Assembly: GCA_003963305.1 (NCBI GenBank) | Contig: RXJR01000006.1 | Coordinates: forward strand, 118,818-182,817 | Reading direction: 5' to 3' | Length of the DNA: 64,000 bases | DNA from: Candidatus Melainabacteria bacterium | GTDB taxonomy: Bacteria; Cyanobacteriota; Vampirovibrionia; Obscuribacterales; Obscuribacteraceae | In this document: in pieces, positions 16,779 through 26,003 of the stretch | Numbering within the stretch: position 1 is the first letter of the stretch | Layout: each line of letters starts with the position of its first letter | Translations under genes and position numbers: made by a program | The notes under the pieces: generated by a model | Told to the model about the DNA's origin: nothing | Database searches by the model: none | Seen by the model: only the letters and a program-made list of their open reading frames with translations

Positions 16779-18689
16779 ATGGAAAATACGATCGATGACA
16801 CGAATACTTCAGAGACGCTGCCAGAGGAGCGCCGCATCGAGTACATTCCATTCAAAGCAGGAACAGAAATCGTCAGACGCCAGAGCGACGGCGCCCTGCT
16901 GCAAGCAACGCTTCATGACGAGCACAAAATTTACAACTGCGAATTCGGTGCAGGCGACATACTTGAATTTTCGGGCGAAGAAAGAGGCGCGCTTGTCAAA
17001 GCAACAATCAGCGGTAAAAGAGAGATACAGGGCGTACTCTTGAACACCGCAAGTCAGCCAGTCACGTTACACTTCCACTATCTAAAACACCAACTGCGTC
17101 CAGGGCTCAAGAGTGCCACCGTTAATGGTGATACTCTTACGGCGAACAATATCGCATTCAGGCGAAATAGCGTGCTGTTCTTTCATCGCCCGGGACACAT
17201 CGGAGCCGGAGATTTGGACAGGGATGTTCTGATCGATAATCTCTGGTTTGGACCACAACAAGCTCAACCTACAACGACGATATCATCCGAAGAAGCGGGA
17301 ATAAAACGACTTTCCGGAATAAGCACAGTCAGTTCGCTCAAGCTCCATTCTGGGCCGAAAGTGACTCTGAACAACGACATCGGATTTTATACTAACGGAC
17401 GTGTCGCATATGGCACATTATCCAGAAACCAAGTTGTTAACGGATTACTTCTTAAAGCGGGAAGTCGTGTTTTCTTCTACTCAAATGGTCAGCTTTGCGC
17501 CGGCAGATTAGCCGAGCCAACCACTATAAATGGTTTCAAAATTACTGGACACTTTAGATTCAGAGAAACGGGCACTTTGTTTTCAGCAGAACTCGCCTGC
17601 GAACAAATTATTGATGGAGTAAAATGCACCGGGCAAGTAAGACTTTATGACGACGGCAAACTCTACGGCAGCACTCTAGTAGGCAAGCAAACACTCGGGG
17701 AGTTCCTTTGCGAAGGACACTTCATTCTGCGTTCAGATGGTAAGCCCTGCCAGTTCTATCTCGCAAAAGCATATCCGGAAAAAGGTTACCCATATAAGGA
17801 GGGTTGGTTGATAAGATCGAATGGTTATTCCGCGAGACGACCGGGTGCGTGGAAAAATGAGTCCTTCGATCTTGTCAATCCGGAATGGGACTTCAAAGGG
17901 TACTACCAGCCAATCGCAGCAACTTGTAAGGATCAAACGTGCACATGTCGTGCTTACGATCCGATAGATTGGTTCCGGTTCAGGAACGAAATTCAGGCTT
18001 ACCTGGACAAATCACGCTTGCTTATGGAAAGGCAAAGGCTTGATGAAGCAACGAAACTGCAAGAGACGGCGCTAGCGCTTTCGCTCAGATATCGGCGTAA
18101 TTATAGCGGCGAGCTTTTACCAACGATATGCCGCGACATGGCCACCAGACTTGTCATCGAGAATCAACTCGACGCCGCTTTAGCAATGCTCGACAAAGCC
18201 GAGAGTTATCGACAAGAGTTCGGAAGCGATCGACGGTACTACAAAAGTGAAGAATGCCTGATTGCCTTTAGAAAATGCCAGATCTATCTTCAACAAAAAG
18301 ATTTCTCCAGATTGGAGCCCTTGCTGCAATCTGTAATCAAATTTTGCGAGAATGATCCTAGTGACCATGGTTCAAGTTCTCTTCCACCGCATGAGCAAAA
18401 CACAGCAATAAAAATGCTCGGCGACTGTTACGCCGAAAGGAATCAATTTGAACTGGCTGAAAAGCACTACAACAATGCGATCTCGAAGGGCAGAAGTGAG
18501 CTCAGTTCGCTGGATGTGTTTCGCGCCTATCATGTATTACTGATCAAAATGGAACAGCACGAAAAAGCTGCAGAACTAGCACACCGAATCGAGCAAATCG
18601 GAAATGCGCCTCGAGGTTGGCTCTGCGGACAGGCCTACGCAACTGAGCAACGACATCTGCAGTGGGAACCCACCTTGAATCTTGATTGA
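16779..18689 (+). CDS. Beta-hairpin repeat/TPR protein, unknown
   Basis: 636 residues without signal peptide or membrane segment. The first ~370 residues contain degenerate repeats of about 27-30 residues of the type FYxNGxLxxGxLxxxxxIxGxxxxxG (for example VFFYSNGQLCAGRL, VRLYDDGKLYGSTL, FILRSDGKPCQFYL), each suggesting a beta hairpin; they resemble MORN or YwqK-like repeats but I cannot assign a family. A short CxxxxCxC motif (residues ~384-390, ATCKDQTCTCRAYDP) separates this from a helical C-terminal half with TPR-like units (RLDEATKLQETALALSLRY, DAALAMLDKAESY, ELAEKHYNNAI). Its end overlaps the next gene. A scaffold role is plausible. Confidence 0.65.
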   Translation: MENTIDDTNTSETLPEERRIEYIPFKAGTEIVRRQSDGALLQATLHDEHKIYNCEFGAGDILEFSGEERGALVKATISGKREIQGVLLNTASQPVTLHFHYLKHQLRPGLKSATVNGDTLTANNIAFRRNSVLFFHRPGHIGAGDLDRDVLIDNLWFGPQQAQPTTTISSEEAGIKRLSGISTVSSLKLHSGPKVTLNNDIGFYTNGRVAYGTLSRNQVVNGLLLKAGSRVFFYSNGQLCAGRLAEPTTINGFKITGHFRFRETGTLFSAELACEQIIDGVKCTGQVRLYDDGKLYGSTLVGKQTLGEFLCEGHFILRSDGKPCQFYLAKAYPEKGYPYKEGWLIRSNGYSARRPGAWKNESFDLVNPEWDFKGYYQPIAATCKDQTCTCRAYDPIDWFRFRNEIQAYLDKSRLLMERQRLDEATKLQETALALSLRYRRNYSGELLPTICRDMATRLVIENQLDAALAMLDKAESYRQEFGSDRRYYKSEECLIAFRKCQIYLQQKDFSRLEPLLQSVIKFCENDPSDHGSSSLPPHEQNTAIKMLGDCYAERNQFELAEKHYNNAISKGRSELSSLDVFRAYHVLLIKMEQHEKAAELAHRIEQIGNAPRGWLCGQAYATEQRHLQWEPTLNLD

Positions 18690-19767
18690 AACATTCAGCG
18701 CGACGTCGCACTTCGTCGTGTATGAGATCCTTAAAACAGCCAATCTGTGGGGCGAAAGCACGGTTTTCCCCATCCACAAATTAGCTAATCACATTTATGC
18801 TGCTGCCATAATCCTTGTTATCGGCGCACAGGCAATAGGTATTTCCCAAGTGGAGCATAGCGACAAGTCGCACAGAAAAGACCGCATCGGGTCGAGCGAT
18901 TATGCACACGGTGAGCATTCGATAGGTCGCCACGGCGGAAGCGATCACGAGGTCGATCACTCCGCTTTTGCTGCATACAGTTATAGCTCGCCCGCATTCA
19001 GACATTCACTAAAGCAGTTGGCAGCAAACACGAATGTACCACCGGATGCGGAAAAGCAAATTACTGGTGACGCATCGAAACCAGCAACATTGCCGGCAAC
19101 TTCAGCAATTCCAAATAAAGCTCTCGAACAACTGCAAACCCCAACCAAAATATTCGATCCATGTGCCAAGGTCGACGTCGACGTCATACCGCCTCCTGCG
19201 ACCCGACCAAATGCTTTAGAGCCCGTGAAAGACCGCGACCCGGCACTCCATGAGCAGATAAAAGCGAAGGTCACCGATCCTCGTTACACGGGCGAGCTGG
19301 GCAACATAACCGAGTCGACTCATGACAAAAAAGGGCGCGTGAACGGATGCAAGTTCATTCAGAACGTCCCTTATTGGGAGTCAGGAGCCGCCGCGCAATC
19401 GTTCGTCGACGTCAACTTAGAAATTGCGAAACACGGCAAGAAATTAGAAGCCGACCCACTGAACGGAGCAGGCAGAACTATTGGTCAGGAAGAAGCAATT
19501 GTCTGGCGCAATTCGGGAGCACACGCAAAAGTAGGCAAATCGAATCACGGCTTCGGCAGAGCTATGGACTACAAAGATGACCCGAACGCTAAAGCGCAGA
19601 CCTACGACGACCCATTCGTCAACCACACACTCCACGCCCACGGATGGCGCCAGGGTGACTCCCGGGGTCCGATAAAAAATGACCTGCACCACTGGAGTTT
19701 CGTTGGGCCAGGACCGGCACAAGATGGAACCCCACCGCACAAAGCCAAGCATGGACACCACAGGTGA
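18682..19767 (+). CDS. Membrane-anchored VanY-like M15 peptidase, paralogue of the one at 5278
   Basis: 361 residues from TTG 18682, overlapping the previous gene by 8 bases; a later start near residue 12 is possible. A single hydrophobic segment (residues ~36-55) precedes a His/Ser-rich linker (56-150), so it is likely anchored in the inner membrane with the catalytic part outside. Residues ~155-345 are closely similar to the M15 protein at 5278, including SNHGFGRAMD (His289, Asp296) and DLHHWSF (Asp334, His337). The catalytic Glu is again Asp. Expected activity: D,D-carboxypeptidase on peptidoglycan peptides. The two genes differ mainly in anchor and linker, which suggests duplication followed by a change of location. 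Confidence 0.78.
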   Translation: MIETFSATSHFVVYEILKTANLWGESTVFPIHKLANHIYAAAIILVIGAQAIGISQVEHSDKSHRKDRIGSSDYAHGEHSIGRHGGSDHEVDHSAFAAYSYSSPAFRHSLKQLAANTNVPPDAEKQITGDASKPATLPATSAIPNKALEQLQTPTKIFDPCAKVDVDVIPPPATRPNALEPVKDRDPALHEQIKAKVTDPRYTGELGNITESTHDKKGRVNGCKFIQNVPYWESGAAAQSFVDVNLEIAKHGKKLEADPLNGAGRTIGQEEAIVWRNSGAHAKVGKSNHGFGRAMDYKDDPNAKAQTYDDPFVNHTLHAHGWRQGDSRGPIKNDLHHWSFVGPGPAQDGTPPHKAKHGHHR

Positions 19768-19935
19768 TGCGGCAACTCAACTAGTCCGACGAAGACAGCT
19801 CGAGCACGCAGTTACCATCTAAAGAAGATGCAATCATAAGCCGCATCACTTCCGTTTCAGCGAACAGCCATCTACCGAGCTTCGTTCGCGGGTCAAGTCG
19901 ACGCACCGCAACGAGGGAAAATATATACTGGAAGA

Positions 19936-20613
19936 ATGAAAAGAATTCGAGACTTCGACATAATAATAACTCGGTGCATATTAATCTCATGCCTGACACT
20001 CACATTGGTTCTCGGCTCCAGCAGCACCGCGTGGAGTCAGGGGCTTAAGGGTGTTAGATATTTTGGTTGGCCTTCACAAAACGAGCTCGAAGCTGGCGAG
20101 CGAGCAGTGAAATCACATCCAGATTCATTCAAGCTCCGCGAAGAATTAGCCGAAATGTATTACTATCGCAGAGACTCAAGACGATCGATAGAACAATTGC
20201 AAGAATCAATCAGATTGCGCCTTGGCACAGCGGATCGCCACCCGGATTTGGAAGGTCTTGCAAATGCGTACTCAGATTTAGGATTGCAATTTTTCGATAT
20301 CAAAGAATTTCCTCTCTCTGAAGCAGCACTGAGAAAGTCCATCAAATGCTGGAAAACTCTCATTCAAACCGACAGGACAGGTAATGCAAAATACCGACTC
20401 GAGCTCGATTTAGACAGGCTCACAGCGTGTTACGCCGATTGGGGAAACGTAAACATGGCGCTCAAAACCTACAGCCAGTTGATTGGGCAAATGAAAGTTC
20501 CAAATGATGGACATGACAATATCTCCGACCTAAATAAGAAGCTGAGAAAACTCGGTATTCTTCGACAAGACAACTGCCCAACTAACAAAAAGCACGCCGA
20601 GCGTTCCATTTAA
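19936..20613 (+). CDS. Secreted TPR protein
   Basis: 225 residues. GGAAG directly precedes ATG 19936. An N-terminal signal peptide (residues 1-35, ending AWS-QG) is followed by TPR-like helices: FKLREELAEMYYYRRDSRRS, LANAYSDLGLQFFDIKEFPL, LTACYADWGNVNMALKTYS. There is no catalytic motif. It is probably periplasmic and of adaptor type. It stands alone; the next gene on the minus strand converges on it. Confidence 0.7.
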   Translation: MKRIRDFDIIITRCILISCLTLTLVLGSSSTAWSQGLKGVRYFGWPSQNELEAGERAVKSHPDSFKLREELAEMYYYRRDSRRSIEQLQESIRLRLGTADRHPDLEGLANAYSDLGLQFFDIKEFPLSEAALRKSIKCWKTLIQTDRTGNAKYRLELDLDRLTACYADWGNVNMALKTYSQLIGQMKVPNDGHDNISDLNKKLRKLGILRQDNCPTNKKHAERSI

Positions 20614-20920
20614 AGTGCCCAAGCTGTTACGCTGATCGAAATGGCCTGGAGAACTCCAGATCCGGTTTGCTAATCCGCGATCACTGCCTTCTGTCGTCTG
20701 ACTATCTTCTCTGTATTCGATTCGTGCTTGGTCGTTGGTCTCGCTGCTTCACACGTCATGTCATTTACACCAATTTCTCGATGCTACGGACATTAAACTC
20801 TGCCACCCGTAAAATCGATATGAAATCACGCAATCAAGGCGCCAGGACCGACAAACTATTAGTTCCGCAGACTGCCCAAATCGTCGGCAGCGATAAAACG
20901 ACTTCCAAAATCATTCCAAA
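20614..20920. other. 307-base gap between convergent genes; nothing assigned
   Basis: An open frame of 85 codons (20667-20924, plus) runs through most of the gap, but its composition is Ser/Arg/Cys-rich and irregular, it has no ribosome-binding site, and its end runs into the convergent retropepsin gene. I see no clear terminator hairpin. Confidence 0.5.
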
Positions 20921-21835
20921 CTAAAATCGAGCGAAAATAAGACGCTTATGCGCCAAATCGTAAGTTACTCTGAAATTACTCAAGAAACCATCACCGACTA
21001 ATCCATCGTAAATGATTTTCTGGAACTGAACCTTCGGCTTCTTCTGCGTAAATAGTCGCGACTGCGCCAGGAAAACATCCTCGGGCAGCTTCGTAAAATA
21101 TCGAACATATGAATGTCCGGTTTCGTCGATTCCTTCGACCTTCTTCACATCCATGCTGTCTTTGAAGACTCCGAGTTCCCTCATGTATCTTTCATCGAGA
21201 ATAAGTGCACCGCTACCGGTGTCAACCTCGACTCTGGCGTAGCTTCCGTTTGAGAACCACAGTAACATGGTGATACTGGTTTGGGCACGTTTGTGAGTAA
21301 TCTGTATAGGAACAGAAACGCCTTCGCTCAAGCGCTTTTTCAAGCTCTCATCTGTCTCAATGAATATCAATTTTTTCGCATAGTCAATTGTGAAAGGAAC
21401 TTTCCTGAAAAACTCGAGGGACACTAAGCCTTCAACTTGAGTGAGATCAGGTGCACCACCAAAAACGTCTTCCAACTTCCAGGCAGCAATAGGCAGATTA
21501 CGCTGCAGACACGACCCAATCTGGAGAGCCGAAAGATTTACAAGCTTCATAGTCATCGTCTGACCAGACATTCTCTTACCGGCGACTGTGCCAGCAGGTG
21601 TGCAGCCCAGCTTCGCCGCGAGTGTTTCAGAAATCACATTCACCCCGGCGCCCGTATCAAGAACAAACGAAGTTTCCTTCCCCCCAACTACTGCCGGAAT
21701 GACAAGGATGTGGTTGGCTGCATATTTGAAAGGAATCGCGCTCGCAATGGGATCTTCAGCGTTAACAGCGGAAGCAAAAGACAACGCAAAAGCTAGCGTG
21801 AGGGAACAGACTAATCTCTTTGACAGCAAAAACAC
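20921..21835 (-). CDS. Secreted two-domain retropepsin-like aspartic protease
   Basis: 304 residues from GTG 21835, chosen because GGAG lies 8 bases upstream and the product then begins with a clean signal peptide (MFLLSKRLVCSLTLAFALSF, cleaved near VNA-ED); a GTG at 21862 would add nine residues. Two aspartic protease half-sites are present: FVLDTGAGVNVIS (about residue 60) and VEVDTGSGALILDERYM (about 205). The second-motif region GLVSLEFFRKVPFTIDY follows the first half-site. Having both half-sites in one chain means it can work as a monomer, like pepsin, unlike the single-site protein at 13539. It is probably periplasmic; the substrate is unknown. Confidence 0.8.
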   Translation of the reverse strand: MFLLSKRLVCSLTLAFALSFASAVNAEDPIASAIPFKYAANHILVIPAVVGGKETSFVLDTGAGVNVISETLAAKLGCTPAGTVAGKRMSGQTMTMKLVNLSALQIGSCLQRNLPIAAWKLEDVFGGAPDLTQVEGLVSLEFFRKVPFTIDYAKKLIFIETDESLKKRLSEGVSVPIQITHKRAQTSITMLLWFSNGSYARVEVDTGSGALILDERYMRELGVFKDSMDVKKVEGIDETGHSYVRYFTKLPEDVFLAQSRLFTQKKPKVQFQKIIYDGLVGDGFLSNFRVTYDLAHKRLIFARF

Positions 21836-21914
21836 TAAATTACTCCAGGATAGGTTCGGCACGCAACAATCTAACAGCTGCTGCTACGCTCCGACAATGT
21901 CAACACCCTCAAGT

Positions 21915-23027
21915 CTACTTCACCGCCCCCTTCGTACCTCCATCTCTTACGCGACAATCGAACGTTATTGAAAAATTTGCGCGCTCTTTGGACCCGGGCG
22001 GAAGCGGTCTGAAAGGCTGTGCGAGCCGAACCGCATTTAATGCAGCTTCATCAAAGGAAGATATCCCGCATGATGTTCCGAGATTCAGGTCGGTGAGTGA
22101 ACCGTCTCTATGCACCACAAAATTTACGATCACAAGATTGCTCTCCGAAGTTGGAGGAGGAAACCAACAACGCTTAACACGCCTCTGCAAATCAGCAAGA
22201 TACGGTCCGTAGTCAATCCCAGAAGTTGTCATCGACCTGGACATCTGATCTGGCACCACCGGATGCGGTGCAGGCGTGGAATGCACAAGATCTGGAATCA
22301 ACGGCCGAACAACTACGGTGCTCTTTGCAGAGTCCGAGTTGAAAGACACCAACAAATCTAGAGACTGCCCCCCAGCAAGGGAAGGAACGGTCACCGATTT
22401 AAACAATGCGAGGATGGCATTTTTTTCAGCTGTACGGTTGTTCGAATAACTAATTTCAGCCTTGCCAAACTTTCCATCTGACTCAACTGTTACGGTTAAG
22501 ACCGTAGCTGTCGGCGAGGTTGACGACGCGGGCGAGGTCGGGTGCCAGCTGTCTTGCAATGCCCTCTCAATGGAGTCGACGACACCGTATATCAACTCAC
22601 TTTCGGATAGAGTCGACAACAACTCACTAGCCAGTTTATTCTGTTTGTCAGGGCTGAAACGCATTGCTTGCTGATACTCTGTTATCGCTTCAGCGAACTC
22701 GCCTTTTTTCTGCAAAGCCATTCCCAGACCAAGATGATTCTCCGGAGAGACCGGATTTTCCTTCACCGCCAGTTCCCAGACCTTCACGAGATTCAAGCGA
22801 ATCGAGCGGTCGTCCGGATCATGATCAGCCGCCTCCTGATATGCAGCAATAGAGTCAGCGAGCTGCCCCTTGGACAGACAAATTTCAGCTCTGGCAACCA
22901 GTTCATCGGATCTAATCGGCTTAGCCCGCTCCCGCGCGTCACCGGTCTGGAGGGCACAAATCAAGGAAAAGAGCAGCGCGCAGATTCTAATCGCTCTTAC
23001 TGACTGACTGCTAACCACAACGTCGCG
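21915..23027 (-). CDS. TPR protein with TonB C-terminal-like domain
   Basis: 370 residues from ATG 23027, which has GGAG upstream and starts just before the hydrophobic segment; the frame opens 15 codons earlier. One membrane/signal segment (AIRICALLFSLICALQTG) precedes TPR units (ADSIAAYQEAADHDPDD, GEFAEAITEYQQAMRFSPDK) and a Pro-rich stretch. The last ~95 residues fit a TonB C-terminal fold: YGPYLADLQRRVKRCWFPPP, VNFVVHRDGSLTDL and FDEAALNAVRLAQPFRPLPP. The middle of the protein holds a second, weaker copy (VTVESDGKFGKAEIS ... AEKNAILALF). Classical TonB domains pass energy to outer-membrane receptors; TPR fusions of this sort are common in this kind of genome and their role is unknown. Confidence 0.78.
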   Translation of the reverse strand, partial: RDVVVSSQSVRAIRICALLFSLICALQTGDARERAKPIRSDELVARAEICLSKGQLADSIAAYQEAADHDPDDRSIRLNLVKVWELAVKENPVSPENHLGLGMALQKKGEFAEAITEYQQAMRFSPDKQNKLASELLSTLSESELIYGVVDSIERALQDSWHPTSPASSTSPTATVLTVTVESDGKFGKAEISYSNNRTAEKNAILALFKSVTVPSLAGGQSLDLLVSFNSDSAKSTVVVRPLIPDLVHSTPAPHPVVPDQMSRSMTTSGIDYGPYLADLQRRVKRCWFPPPTSESNLVIVNFVVHRDGSLTDLNLGTSCGISSFDEAALNAVRLAQPFRPLPPGSKERANFSITFDCRVRDGGTKGAVK

Positions 23028-23247
23028 CATTTGCTCCGCGGTACTCGTCTCTTCCAGCTTGTCTGGCGACAAACTGGCTCAAGCACACCCCTCGCACTCT
23101 GAATACGACCCCAATAGTCGACGTCTTATTCAAAATACATTAGGTACTTTCGGACAGAATAACAATAGGGGTTACACCAGGCAAGTCGATCAAAACAAGC
23201 CACATTAAACAACGGTGGTGGCAGCAAATTCGGAAATAGTCGACAAT

Positions 23248-24417
23248 CTATTGTTTATCAACTCGCACAACCTTCTTACAGAATCCAGCCTGTGACGAAG
23301 TAGCGTTGAAGTCCTGCTTTTTACTGACAAACCGAGCAAATCTGCTGGCATCAACCGCCGATTGGTCGACCAACGCGAGATCTGGGCCGGGTTTGTCCGT
23401 TGTCACCATACTCGATATCAATTTGCACGGAACTTTATGCCCCATAAAACCAGTATCGAGATTCGTGAAATCTATACGCTGAAAGACTATTGCCTTAACA
23501 TTCTTCGAGTTGGCAGCATAGGTAGGGTTAGCTGCCTCGCCTAAGCGATAATAGCCACCAGCAAGAAGACTGGCGAGGGGTAGGGCTTTATCGCGATTCG
23601 AAACATAGATACGAAGTTTCGCATCGAGTTGCTGCCGTCCCAGTGTGTAGTGACGGCAAGTATCTGCATCCATGTCGGCTGATACCAACTCCCAATCTTT
23701 GATCAGGTTTTTTCCGTACACCACAGGCAATCCTCTGATTACCAGACGATTCCCCATGCTATGAGAAATACTGATCACCTCGAGAGGATGAGCTTCATGC
23801 AACGCCAACAAATCAGTCAGGAATTGATCAAAATGCGCCTGCGACCATTCCACATCAGTGCTGTCGATGAAATAACCACGAAGACGAGGATCTGACGGCC
23901 ATGAGTACAACACGAGCGGCTTCTGTATCGCGTACGCCATCAACGCTGCATCTATTGTGCAATCTTCAAAGCCATCAGCAGCACCATGGACATAAAGACA
24001 GAGTTCGGGTGAACCAGCTCGGTCGAGCGAGTCTTTCAATCTTTCCATGAACGCTTTTTGGGCCGCGGGATAGTCCGTCGGATCAATACGATCCTTCGAA
24101 AAGATCTTGGGAGGCTTCTGATCGACTATTTTCCAGCCCAATGCTTTGAAAAGCGCTGGATCGTTCTTGTTGTCAACATTGGGAATAATGACGTTCGCGG
24201 TTCCATAGTACATCTGGTGCTGGCAGTCAGTCTTATAGCGCCGATTAGGACCAAACGTCTCACCTACCAGTTCACGGTCAGTGACATAGTTGACCGGAAT
24301 CGAAATGTATGTCACTTTTCCCTGCTTCTTGGCAAAACAGGGCTGTTGTAGCGACACCGCGACGACAAACAACAAGAAGAGCAAACCGAAAAACACTCTA
24401 AGATTGAGACGCCGCAT
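23248..24417 (-). CDS. Secreted alpha/beta hydrolase, DUF900 family
   Basis: 389 residues with an N-terminal signal peptide (residues 8-29, ending CFA-KK). The sequence follows the DUF900 family: an N-terminal NYVTDRE segment and GTANVIIP strand, the oxyanion region LCLYVHGAADGFED, VLYSWPSDPRLRGYFID, and the nucleophile elbow ISHSMGNRL (GxSxG variant, Ser in SHSMG). The DADTCRHYT segment and later acidic residues could supply the Asp, and His in MGHKVPC near residue 330 the base. Expected to be an esterase or lipase acting outside the cytoplasm; the substrate is unknown. Divergent from the SAF gene. Confidence 0.82.
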   Translation of the reverse strand: MRRLNLRVFFGLLFLLFVVAVSLQQPCFAKKQGKVTYISIPVNYVTDRELVGETFGPNRRYKTDCQHQMYYGTANVIIPNVDNKNDPALFKALGWKIVDQKPPKIFSKDRIDPTDYPAAQKAFMERLKDSLDRAGSPELCLYVHGAADGFEDCTIDAALMAYAIQKPLVLYSWPSDPRLRGYFIDSTDVEWSQAHFDQFLTDLLALHEAHPLEVISISHSMGNRLVIRGLPVVYGKNLIKDWELVSADMDADTCRHYTLGRQQLDAKLRIYVSNRDKALPLASLLAGGYYRLGEAANPTYAANSKNVKAIVFQRIDFTNLDTGFMGHKVPCKLISSMVTTDKPGPDLALVDQSAVDASRFARFVSKKQDFNATSSQAGFCKKVVRVDKQ

Positions 24418-24510
24418 GTGAATTCCTCGAAAACTATAAGATGGTGGGCAGCTACAGTATATGCGAAACTATGCTGTGGTTGATCGACTATTATCCGGCT
24501 GGAACTGAAG

Positions 24511-25116
24511 ATGAATTACAAGATCCAATGCGCTATAGCACTGCTTCTAGCCTCGTCCTCCGCCTCAAGAGAGGTTTCGCTGGCATCAGATGCACAGAGT
24601 TTTAAAGAAATTGAAGAAAGCGTCTCCAAAGATCCTGGCGTTGTCGAAAGCGTGAAGTTTCGCACTGTTCCAGTTGCTTTCACCACGCGCAAAATTCCAA
24701 AGGGACATGTATTCACAGCCGCAGACCTGGAAGATCACAACATCAAATATCGAAACGCTCCGCCTGATGCCGTCATTTCATGCAAAAAACTTTTTGGAAG
24801 GAAGTGTGTTGAACCACTGAACGCAGGGAGTGTTGTATCTGTTCAGGACATTGGTATACCACTGATGATGAATCAAATCGTTTCAGCTAAAGCGAGAAAT
24901 TGGGAAAACAGCAGGGAAAAACTGGGCACAATTTGCATCACCAAGACATCACTAAAAGCAGGCGAACAGATCAAAAAAACCAGCGTAATAAATTCGCGGA
25001 TGCCACTACGGCTAATGCCTTGTGACGCAGTCCCGGATGCTTCGCAGGTCATCGGCAAAAAATGCAAATTTGGTTGTGAGACCAAACATATTCTGATGCA
25101 CCATGACTTATTCTAA
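24511..25116 (+). CDS. Secreted protein with two SAF-like domains
   Basis: 201 residues with a short signal peptide (1-24). Two SAF-type segments are visible: VPVAFTTRKIPKGHVFTAADLED followed by GRKCVEPLNAGSVVS, and a second in ICITKTSLKAGEQIKKTSVI followed by VIGKKCKF. SAF domains occur in CpaB (type IV pilus/Flp assembly), FlgA (flagellar P-ring) and sialic acid synthases. CpaB and FlgA are secreted like this one, but no pilus or flagellar gene lies nearby, so a link is not supported. There are six or more Cys. Function unknown. Confidence 0.65.
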   Translation: MNYKIQCAIALLLASSSASREVSLASDAQSFKEIEESVSKDPGVVESVKFRTVPVAFTTRKIPKGHVFTAADLEDHNIKYRNAPPDAVISCKKLFGRKCVEPLNAGSVVSVQDIGIPLMMNQIVSAKARNWENSREKLGTICITKTSLKAGEQIKKTSVINSRMPLRLMPCDAVPDASQVIGKKCKFGCETKHILMHHDLF

Positions 25117-25236
25117 GTGACCAACAGGTGTGTCCCCAAAAACGCTTCGCAAGGTTCTTGCCAGCTTCGCCAGTAAACTGAAATGAGAAGACTACTTGAA
25201 TTGACGCTGATCAAGGAGGAAACTCACTGGATTAAA

Positions 25237-25251
25237 GTGCCTGAGAGGCAC
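25237..25251 (+). other. Small perfect hairpin upstream of the response regulator
   Basis: GTGCCT and AGGCAC pair perfectly around a GAG loop, 65 bases before ATG 25317. No T-run follows. It may be a leader structure or a regulator site for the two-component operon. Confidence 0.25.
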
Positions 25252-25316
25252 ATGAAAGAAAACTGAAACTTCCATGTGATTGATAGAAATCAGGATCAGT
25301 CTACAGAAGGGAAGAC

Positions 25317-26003
25317 ATGAAGATTCTAATAGCAGAAGATGACGCGCTTCTGGGAGAGTCGCTAGTTCATTCGATCACTAGACACGGTCACATGGTCGAT
25401 TGGGTCAGTACAGGTTCCGAAGCTAAAGGGGCGCTGGCTGACCAGATTTATGATCTTCTGATTCTAGACCTGGGTCTTCCCGATATCGATGGAACTACGT
25501 TGCTCAAAGATTTAAGGAGCAAAGGATTTGCTCTACCGGTTCTCATTCTGACTGCAAGAGACGGCATCGAACACAAGATCGGGGGGCTCGAACTCGGCGC
25601 CAATGATTATCTGACAAAACCATTCGATTTCCGCGAACTCTACGCCCGAATGAAATCGCTAATGCGCCTGCAAGCGTGGTCGAACAGTTCCGAAATAGCT
25701 ATTGGTCGCTTACGGTTTGACACGGGTGAACGGGTTGCCACACTCGATGGCAAGATTTTGCCGATGACTCCAAAAGAGTTGAGTGCATTCGAGATACTCT
25801 CCAAGAATCTAGACAGACTTGTAAGCAAGTCAGAACTAATCGACCGACTAAAAGACTGGGATGCGGAACTAAGCGAAAACGGCGTAGAGACAGTAATTCA
25901 CAGACTGAGACAAAAATTGAAGGCTGCCGATCTGTCCATCAAAACAGTGAGGGGATTCGGATACACACTGGAAAAACCGCATGAAAATGTCGATTCGTTC
26001 TAG
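25317..26003 (+). CDS. OmpR/PhoB-family response regulator
   Basis: 228 residues. The receiver domain (1-115) has the acidic pocket EDD near residues 7-9, the phosphoacceptor Asp51 in LLILDLGLPD, the switch Thr in LILTARDG and Lys in YLTKPFD. The C-terminal winged-helix DNA-binding domain (125-222) has the usual LTPKE-like segment (LPMTPKELSAFEIL) and VIHRLRQKL recognition helix followed by TVRGFGYTL. It overlaps the histidine kinase gene by 23 bases, so the two form a classic coupled pair. The arrangement is like QseB/PmrA or TctD. Target genes cannot be told; the diguanylate cyclase shortly downstream is one candidate. Confidence 0.93.
   Translation: MKILIAEDDALLGESLVHSITRHGHMVDWVSTGSEAKGALADQIYDLLILDLGLPDIDGTTLLKDLRSKGFALPVLILTARDGIEHKIGGLELGANDYLTKPFDFRELYARMKSLMRLQAWSNSSEIAIGRLRFDTGERVATLDGKILPMTPKELSAFEILSKNLDRLVSKSELIDRLKDWDAELSENGVETVIHRLRQKLKAADLSIKTVRGFGYTLEKPHENVDSF

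Noticed and set aside
20667..20924. 85-codon plus-strand ORF in the gap between convergent genes
   Set aside because: No ribosome-binding site, irregular composition, and overlap with the end of the retropepsin gene; looks like chance.
25183..25266. 27-residue ORF upstream of the response regulator
   Set aside because: No ribosome-binding site before its ATG; the strong AAGGAGG inside it does not precede a start. Too little support.
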